Part shown: positions 15,387 through 20,188 of the stretch, one piece after another
How the letters are laid out: the number at the start of each line of letters is the position of its first letter
How positions within the stretch are numbered: the stretch's first letter is position 1
Assembly (NCBI GenBank): GCA_044370415.1
Contig: JBILVO010000064.1
Coordinates: forward strand, 1 to 20,188
Origin: CAMCQY01 sp044370415
GTDB taxonomy: Bacteria > Planctomycetota > Planctomycetia > Pirellulales > UBA1268
Reading direction: 5' to 3'
DNA length: 20,188 bases
Position numbers and translations under genes: made by a program
The notes under the pieces: generated by a model
The model's database searches: none
Told to the model about the DNA's origin: nothing
Seen by the model: only the letters and a program-made list of their open reading frames with translations

Positions 15387-15645
15387 CGTGGCGGGGACAG
15401 GAACCGAACTAACGCGGTTTCACTCAGGAAAGCCGGGGGTCGAGTCCGTCTGCGACGCAGAATGCGACGCAATTTTGGGGGATCGGATCAAGTTGCTCGC
15501 CCGCGCGGTGGTTCTGGTGGCGGGCATGAGCATTCCAGAGGCAGCGCGGGAGGCAGTGCTAACGCGGGTGGCCGCCGACCTTGGGAGTGCCGCCGAACAG
15601 TCACCGCGAAAATCCGCGAGGGCAGGGGAGAGCACCGGAGGCTGA
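15382..15645 (+). repeat. Recombinase-associated tail, copy B (open frame for a conserved about 78-residue segment)
   Basis: Homologous to 6131-6379. The frame reads VAGTGTELTRFHSGK and then DRIKLLARAVVLVAGMSIPE followed by AAREAVLTRVAADL, ending at a TGA at 15643-15645 shortly after the homology ends. The alignment with copy A has no gap over 78 residues. It follows the recombinase remnant directly, as in copy A, so the two pieces have travelled together. It may encode a small helical protein of unknown role, or be the remains of the recombinase gene's 3' end. No membrane segment or known domain. Confidence 0.65.
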
Positions 15646-15818
15646 CGTGGGGCCTCACCCAGCCTGCTCAGCCCCGCCGGTTGCTCCTCGTGATCTGCTC
15701 CGCTTGGCCGACGCTTGCCGCAGTGCCGCGGGCCGACCTATTCTCCAATGGATCGGCCGTCGCCGCGATGTGCTGCGAGGGTTAGGATTCGGGTTCCGTT
15801 CGAGAAGGAGACAGTCGC

Positions 15819-17105
15819 ATGAGATACGTGCTCGGATTGCTCGTGTTCCTCGCTAGCTTTCCGCTTGCGGTGGCTCGGGCCGCCGAATCGGCAGGTACTC
15901 AGGCAGGGCCTCCTTCCGACCGGAAATGGAAGCTCGTCTTCAGCGATGAGTTCGACGGCACGGCCATCGACGCAACCTTATGGAAGCCTTCCGACTACAC
16001 GACCTGGGAACATCCGGCTTTCAAGACACGGCTCGCCAAGGAGAACTGCGCACTCGATGGCGAGGGGCATCTCGTGGTGCGGCTCACGCAGGACGAGGAC
16101 GGCACCATCGCCTTCAATGGCGGACTCATCACCCGGGACTTCCAGAAGGCGTTCGGGTACATCGAGACGCGGGTGCGGTTCAGCACGCAGCCGGGCTGGT
16201 GGGGATTCGTCTGCACCATCCGCAACAACACGCTGCCGAACTACGGCGACGATCTCTTCGAGAATCCGCAGGAGTTCGACGTCTTCGAGGACTACTACAA
16301 GCCCAAGGCTCATCCGTTCTGGCCGGAGGACCGCCATCACGTGATCAGCCAGGCCTTTCATGCGACGGTCGGTCTCGGCTTTCAGGACCAGGGCGACGGC
16401 AGCGGTGCGACTGCCTTCGACACCAGAAAGAAGGTCATGCTCGCAGTCGCCGCCCCGAGCCGCGTGCTCCGGCACGAGTATCACCAACTCGAGGACTACG
16501 GCGGCTGGCACACCGTCGCACTCCGCTGGGGTCCGCTTGAGAACATCTTCTACGTGGACGGCAAGGAGACGTATCGCACGACCTACAAGGACACGCCCAT
16601 CACCAACGTGCCGCAGAAGCTGTTCGTCGGCGGCGCCCACAAGACACCGAAGCCGCTCAAGAAGGACGCGGAGCACGACGCGAAGTACCCTCCGTTCTAC
16701 GGCTGGCTGGAGGACGCAAAGCTCCCGGACCAGCTCGTGGTCGATTACATCCGCTGGTACGACGAAGATCCCGGCGAGCGGTCGGCGCCGGTCGTCACGC
16801 TCGCCCTCGACGGCGAGCCGAGCGGCCTCGTGCAAGGCCAGCCTGCGACCTTCCGCGTGCATGTCGCCGACAAGGACGGACGTCCCATGTCCGTACAGCT
16901 CTTCGCCAAGGGTTATCTCCGTGCCGAGGCGACGCTCGATGCCGCGGACGGCGCACAGGCCTTCACGATCACAAATCTGTTCCCGGGGCCGAACACGCTC
17001 ATCGCCACCGCGGTTGACGACGATGGTCTCGTGGGGTTGTCGGCGCCGCTGCGCGTGACGGTGAAGCCGGCGATGGCGTCGCCGGTCGCACCCGAGGGCG
17101 AGTGA
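15819..17105 (+). CDS. Secreted GH16-like glycoside hydrolase with C-terminal Ig-like domain
   Basis: A 428-aa exported protein. Residues 1-21 are a signal peptide (hydrophobic core LGLLVFLASFPLAV, cleavage after ARA). Residues about 37-315 form a family-16 fold: WKLVFSDEFDG at the start, the acid-pair motif EFDVFE (E152, D154, E157; pattern ExDxxE) and GGWHTVALRWGP..IFYVDGK. Glu152 would be the nucleophile and Glu157 the acid/base. GH16 enzymes cut beta-1,3 or beta-1,4 bonds in laminarin, agar, carrageenan or porphyran; the fine specificity cannot be told. Residues about 322-418 are an Ig-like beta domain (APVVTLALDGEPSGLVQGQP...). The start is ATG 15819, eight bases after AAGGAG. The TGA at 17103-17105 coincides with a possible IS3 terminus, so the natural C-terminus may have been longer. 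Standing alone, it probably degrades external polysaccharide. Confidence 0.9.
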   Translation: MRYVLGLLVFLASFPLAVARAAESAGTQAGPPSDRKWKLVFSDEFDGTAIDATLWKPSDYTTWEHPAFKTRLAKENCALDGEGHLVVRLTQDEDGTIAFNGGLITRDFQKAFGYIETRVRFSTQPGWWGFVCTIRNNTLPNYGDDLFENPQEFDVFEDYYKPKAHPFWPEDRHHVISQAFHATVGLGFQDQGDGSGATAFDTRKKVMLAVAAPSRVLRHEYHQLEDYGGWHTVALRWGPLENIFYVDGKETYRTTYKDTPITNVPQKLFVGGAHKTPKPLKKDAEHDAKYPPFYGWLEDAKLPDQLVVDYIRWYDEDPGERSAPVVTLALDGEPSGLVQGQPATFRVHVADKDGRPMSVQLFAKGYLRAEATLDAADGAQAFTITNLFPGPNTLIATAVDDDGLVGLSAPLRVTVKPAMASPVAPEGE

Positions 17106-17290
17106 CGTCCCCCGTCTTCCCCGACCGAGGATTCCAGCCGAGAAGCCCCTGAGCGGGCCTCTGAGCCCATTCACGGCGCCAAGGAAGAGCAAGAGATGCC
17201 ACGAAGAGAGAAGTTCGCGGCGGAGCAAATCAACATGACGCTGCCGCCATCCAGCGGCCCCTGTTTCCGACGAAAAACCCGTTGCCGCAC
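17103..17290 (+). mobile_element. IS3-family element remnant (left end and orfA start)
   Basis: ATG 17196 opens a frame MPRREKFAAEQINM, the start of an IS3 orfA, which then loses the family pattern and soon stops. The bases before it (CCAAGGAAGAGCAAGAG) closely match the leader of the orfA at the right edge of the window (CCAAGGGAGGGCAAGAA). A possible left terminus, TGACGTCCCCC, lies at the stop codon of the GH16 gene; compare TGACCTGCCCCC at 20071. Only about 190 bases survive, so the element is dead. The orfA remnant is clear; the exact ends are inferred. Confidence 0.55.
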
Positions 17291-17339
17291 CCATTCGTTG
17301 TACTGTTGACGGCCTCAAATTACCCTCACAGTGCCATGT

Positions 17340-17402
17340 TTGGTGTCACCCGCCGTTTGGTGGTCAAGGACACTGGTTTCGCCGAGAAACCAGAGACACC
17401 AA
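17340..17402 (+). promoter_or_regulatory. Structured leader with three-way-junction potential, abutting the ribosome-binding site
   Basis: TTGGTGTC (17340-17347) pairs perfectly with GACACCAA (17395-17402). Inside are a 5-bp stem (CCGCC/GGTGG around GTTT, 17350-17363, with one wobble) and a perfect 8-bp stem CTGGTTTC/GAAACCAG (17373-17393) with loop GCCGA. The outer stem ends two bases before CGGAGG, the ribosome-binding site of the surface-protein gene. This is the outline of a cis-regulatory RNA, but no known riboswitch class was recognised. An old IS end or chance structure are alternatives. Confidence 0.45.
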
Positions 17403-17414
17403 CCGGAGGCTGTC

Positions 17415-18968
17415 ATGCGATTTCCGTTTTCCCTTTTTGCCAAGCCGTCCCGCCCTCGTGGCGTGCGCCGCCGCGAGGCGTTCTCCGCCCAGTTCGATGG
17501 CGGACAGAGTGCGGCGATGTATGGCACGAGCATCCATTTGGGCTGCGACGTGCTGGAGCGGAGGATCGTGCTGACAGCGTCGGAAAGCGACTTCGTTTTC
17601 TCGCAGGGCACGATCACGGGCTACACGGGTGCCGGTGGTGTTGTCGACATCCCGTCGAAGCTTGGCGGGGTGCCGGTCGTGACGATTGGGGCCAGTGCGT
17701 TCGATGGCGCCGGCCTGACAGCCGTAACGATCCCGGGCACTGTCAGGAGCATCGAGAACCACGCGTTCGGCAACAACGCAGCGCTGACGAGGGTCAGGTT
17801 CGTTGGCAACGCGCCGAACGTCGGCACCGACGCCTTTGCTCTCGCCGCGGCTGGTGCGAAGGCCATCCGTGCTGCGAGCCTCACGGGCTACGGCCGTTAC
17901 GGCAGCATCTGGAAGAACCTGATCGTGACTCCACCGGGCCGGATCGCGGCACCGACCGTGACGGCGAGCACGGCTGCCATTTCACAAGATGCGTCCCGGA
18001 TCACCATAAGGGGCATAGGTTTCGTTCCGGGCGTCCCGTCGGCGAACACGGTGACGTTTGACAATGGCGCAGTCGGCTCCGTGGCCGTGGCGACTGCGAC
18101 GTCGCTGACGGTGAGCATCGATACGCCGCCCTCCAGAACCGGGCCCCTGAAGGCGACCGTGACGACGAACATTGGCGGTTCGAGCGGCATGCTGAAGCAA
18201 GTGGCGACGTGCCGCGGCGAAGCCCCGAGGTTTTTGAGCGCTTTCTGGGGACTCGATGACGGGATGCCGCAGCAGTTGGATGGCATGCCGATCACCTTCT
18301 CCTGGCTCATCAATCCAGCATCGATTGACCCCGCCGACTTCAACGTGATCCGCAGCGACGGGACAGTCACCGTGCCGGCGTTTGCCACGCTCCGTCCTGC
18401 CAATGAGTCGAATGAGACGCAGACGATCCTGCTGACCGGCGATTTCGGGGATGCTGCGTCAGGTGTCCGGCCTGTTCGCGTGCGGCTGGTCGGACAGCTC
18501 TCGGGGAGCCCTCCTGGCTCGAAACGCAGCGAGGTGTTTTCTAACCTCGTGTCTCCCCCCATCAGGCGCCTCTCGGCCGGTCCCTCCATCGTGGATGCAT
18601 GGCGGATCGATCCCGCGCTTCTCACCAACGACGCCAACGCCTGCACGGTCGGCTCCGCATTTGTCCGCGTCGTATGGTCGGGGGGCATCACGGACTTTCC
18701 GACAGGAAACGAAGTCGGTGTTGCCGTGACGCGGGCCTATCGCTTGACGTACTTGCATCGGGGAAAAACCGTTACCGTGGCGCCGCTGGAAATCGGCGAC
18801 CTGAACGACGGTGACAACATGCACGACCTGAGTTTTTCAGCGATTCCGGCTCGGGCAAAGCTCTTGACGATCACGTTGCCTAGCAGGCATGTGGAAGACC
18901 CCAACGGGGATCCAAATTCCTTCCAGGTGTTCAGGTTCAGGGAACCGAACCTCTATTCGACGGGTTAG
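17415..18968 (+). CDS. Exported planctomycete surface protein: LERR..LTA motif, BspA-like LRR, IPT/TIG domain
   Basis: A 517-aa protein starting at ATG 17415, five bases after CGGAGG. The N-terminus is basic and carries LERRIVLTA at 47-55, matching the LE.R..L(S/T)A motif that planctomycetes place before the mature part of large extracellular proteins. Residues about 66-145 are BspA/LRR_5-like (GGVPVVTIGASAFDGAGLTA, VTIPGTVRSIENHAFGNNAA). Residues about 180-258 resemble an IPT/TIG Ig-like fold (PTVTASTAAISQDASRITIR with GIGF). From about 270 to the end is a beta-rich region (LDGMPITFSWLINPASIDPA, DFNVI) of a kind I do not know by name. Likely located at the cell surface or outside, with an adhesive or binding role inferred from BspA-like proteins. 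No C-terminal sorting signal (PEP-CTERM, dockerin) was seen. Confidence 0.82.
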   Translation: MRFPFSLFAKPSRPRGVRRREAFSAQFDGGQSAAMYGTSIHLGCDVLERRIVLTASESDFVFSQGTITGYTGAGGVVDIPSKLGGVPVVTIGASAFDGAGLTAVTIPGTVRSIENHAFGNNAALTRVRFVGNAPNVGTDAFALAAAGAKAIRAASLTGYGRYGSIWKNLIVTPPGRIAAPTVTASTAAISQDASRITIRGIGFVPGVPSANTVTFDNGAVGSVAVATATSLTVSIDTPPSRTGPLKATVTTNIGGSSGMLKQVATCRGEAPRFLSAFWGLDDGMPQQLDGMPITFSWLINPASIDPADFNVIRSDGTVTVPAFATLRPANESNETQTILLTGDFGDAASGVRPVRVRLVGQLSGSPPGSKRSEVFSNLVSPPIRRLSAGPSIVDAWRIDPALLTNDANACTVGSAFVRVVWSGGITDFPTGNEVGVAVTRAYRLTYLHRGKTVTVAPLEIGDLNDGDNMHDLSFSAIPARAKLLTITLPSRHVEDPNGDPNSFQVFRFREPNLYSTG

Positions 18969-19115
18969 AGGCCATCGCGGCGCTGACAAGACTTCTCTTG
19001 TGAGACGGAAGCGGCCTGATTGCTGACTGAAGCAACCACTCCCACTCCGCCCCAGCACATCAGTCCGATTCCCGAACGGCCTCAGTACCGGTTCACCAAC
19101 AGGCCCGGTATCGGC

Positions 19116-19379
19116 GCTGGTATCAAGGATGAGCTTGCTGGCCGAGAGCAGTTCACGGTCGGCATGGAACGCTCGGGCTGCCATCGTGCGTTGCTCCGGG
19201 GCAAGGGTCTTTCGAACGCCCAGCCACGTGACGGCGAGCCTGACGGGGACAAAAGGAGTGCGGAGTCTCTGGGCGGCATAGCGTTCCGGTTGCGTGACCG
19301 GCTGCTGGGCTTCACCATGGAGGCCGCGCGGTGACGTCTGCTGGCCGGTGTCGTGGGATGTGGTGGTTGCTGTGGACAT
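19116..19379 (-). pseudogene. Decayed gene of a planctomycete-type repeat family (copy 2)
   Basis: From the ATG at 19379 the frame reads MSTATTTSHDTGQQTSPRGL ... QQPVTQPERYAAQRLRTPFV, TWLGVRKTLA and EQRTMAARAFHADRELLSAS, ending in LILDTS; after that the sequence no longer resembles the family although the frame stays open to 18837. It is the better-kept relative of 12686-12880, without the internal stop. The loss of the C-terminal part points to a deletion or recombination near 19116. It is in the same orientation as copy 1, and its start lies 28 nt from the divergent start of the acyltransferase gene at 19408. Function unknown. Confidence 0.65.
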
Positions 19380-19407
19380 TCGCCCGCTCCTCTCCCCAGC
19401 GAATCTC

Positions 19408-20073
19408 ATGGTGAATACACCTGCTGGTCCGAAGCCGTCCCGCCCCCGGAGTTGTGCCCTGGATTACCTCAGGTCCACGATCACCGTCTTGGTCGTATTG
19501 TTGCACGCCATCTTGGCGTATCCGACTTGGGGCATCTTCAATCCCGCGGATTACGTCCACTCCACCGCACCCGTCATTGACCCGATGCCGAGCAGGGCAT
19601 TCGACCTGCCTCCAGTGCTTCTCAACAACTTTTTCATGGCGTTGATGTTCTTCATCTCCGGGCTCTTCGTGTGGCAGAGCCTCACCAAAAAAGGAGCCGC
19701 TGCTTTCCTGATGGACCGCTGGCGGAGGCTTGGCATCTCGTTCGTGGTATCGCTCGCCGTGATCATGCCCATCGCGTACTACCCGGCTCTTCTCCAGACA
19801 GGAGCCGAGCAAGACGCTCTTTCGTATTGGGTGGGCTGGTCGTGGAAGAGTGGGCCTGCCTGGTTTCTTTCCATGCTGTTCAGCTTTGATCTGCTCCTGG
19901 CGATCTGGTTTCAAGTGATGGGGCAAACTCGCCAGGCCGTTCCCGAGGCGGTCGTGACGCAACCCATAGCTTTCTTTCTGGCCCTCGTCATCCTCTCAGG
20001 TCTTGGCTTCATGCCGTTGATGGCCGTGTATGGACCATTCCGGTGGCTGGAGTGGGGGCCATTCATCATCTGA
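19408..20073 (+). pseudogene. Acyltransferase-3 family membrane protein (OpgC-like), cut short by an IS element
   Basis: The N-terminal 221 residues of a multi-pass acyltransferase: CALDYLRSTITVLVVLLHAI (with the family's conserved histidine), NNFFMALMFFISGLFVWQSL, then a basic loop FLMDRWRRLGISF, with hydrophobic segments near 22-40, 72-92, 106-128, 145-170 and 185-205. It resembles OpgC/MdoC-type proteins, which add succinyl or similar groups to periplasmic glucans; full members have about 370-400 residues and ten or so membrane segments. The frame ends at FII-TGA, and TGACCTGCCCCCC is the likely left terminus of the IS3 element that follows, so the stop codon belongs to the insertion. ATG 19408 is chosen; the frame upstream is unrelated repeat sequence. 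Probably non-functional. Confidence 0.8.
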
Positions 20074-20188
20074 CCTGCCCCCCTTAAACGAGGCCACTCC
20101 GGGAGTGAGAATCCCGGGCGGCCGCAACCAAGGGAGGGCAAGAAATGCCACGAGGAAAAGCGGAGCAGGCGGAGGTCATTATCCCGAA
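20071..20188 (+). mobile_element. IS3-family insertion sequence, left part (runs off right edge)
   Basis: The element seems to start with TGACCTGCCCCCC at 20071, which supplies the stop codon of the interrupted acyltransferase gene. It continues through a short leader, a GGGAGGG ribosome-binding site and the start of orfA. It resembles the remnant at 17103-17290. Its right end and any target duplication lie outside the window. Confidence 0.75.
20145..20188 (+). CDS. IS3-family transposase orfA, N-terminus only
   Basis: ATG 20145, seven bases after a GGGAGGG ribosome-binding site, opens MPRGKAEQAEVIIP, a typical start of one planctomycete branch of IS3 orfA proteins (MPRGK.....IIPKLRE). OrfA binds the element ends through a helix-turn-helix. 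The rest is outside the window. Confidence 0.75.
   Translation, partial: MPRGKAEQAEVIIP

Noticed and set aside
15978..17318. 446-codon minus-strand open frame opposite the GH16 gene
   Set aside because: The plus strand carries a signal peptide, ribosome-binding site and GH16 motifs; the minus frame is an antisense mirror with no motifs.
18837..19115. Continuation of the minus-strand frame of repeat copy 2 into the end of the surface-protein gene
   Set aside because: Family resemblance ends after LILDTS; the rest overlaps the real 3' end of the surface-protein gene antisense.
1..20188. CRISPR arrays, rRNA or tRNA genes
   Set aside because: No regularly spaced short repeats and no recognisable rRNA or complete tRNA sequence were found on either strand.

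Overview
The window looks like an accessory, heavily rearranged stretch of a high-GC planctomycete (Planctomycetota) chromosome. The clearest sign is the secreted protein at 17415-18968, whose N-terminal LERRIVLTA motif is of the type planctomycetes place at the front of exported surface proteins. Broken mobile DNA lies between the intact genes, no housekeeping operon is visible, and several genes are cut short.

Region 1 (1-6020): the left edge holds the start of an IS3-family orfA. Next comes a tight minus-strand operon, in transcription order: a GMC oxidoreductase, an OafA/OatA-like membrane O-acyltransferase with a C-terminal SGNH domain, and two tandem FemAB/GNAT-like paralogues of almost equal length. 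Divergent to it is the N-terminal piece of a NodZ/GT23-like glycosyltransferase, which ends inside a perfect 32-nt palindrome. The set looks like a locus for building and decorating a glycan or a small molecule; the substrate is unknown.

Region 2 (6021-10754): the C-terminal scrap of a tyrosine recombinase with a conserved downstream 'tail'; a bCNG-type channel (MscS core plus cyclic-nucleotide-binding domain); a TPR/sulfotransferase fragment that has lost its PAPS-binding N-terminus; a possible gene scrap; and a two-gene module of a 56-aa protein and a DxD nucleotidyltransferase that resembles a toxin-antitoxin pair.

Region 3 (10755-15386): a secreted CocE/NonD-type S15 hydrolase, the first copy of a decayed planctomycete-type repeat gene, a small acidic conserved protein, a glycine-rich RRM RNA-binding protein with a clear terminator and a leader hairpin, a small hypothetical gene, and a second, longer tyrosine-recombinase pseudogene.

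Region 4 (15387-20188): a second recombinase-tail copy, a secreted GH16-like glycosidase with an Ig-like domain, an IS3 remnant, a BspA-like/IPT surface protein behind a structured leader, the second copy of the decayed repeat gene, and an OpgC-like acyltransferase cut off by the left end of an IS3-family element that runs off the right edge.

The most unusual points are the glycan-modification operon, the two recombinase tails that stay collinear at protein level, the three-way-junction leader before the surface protein, and the perfect palindrome. All family assignments come from reading motifs; no database search was run.
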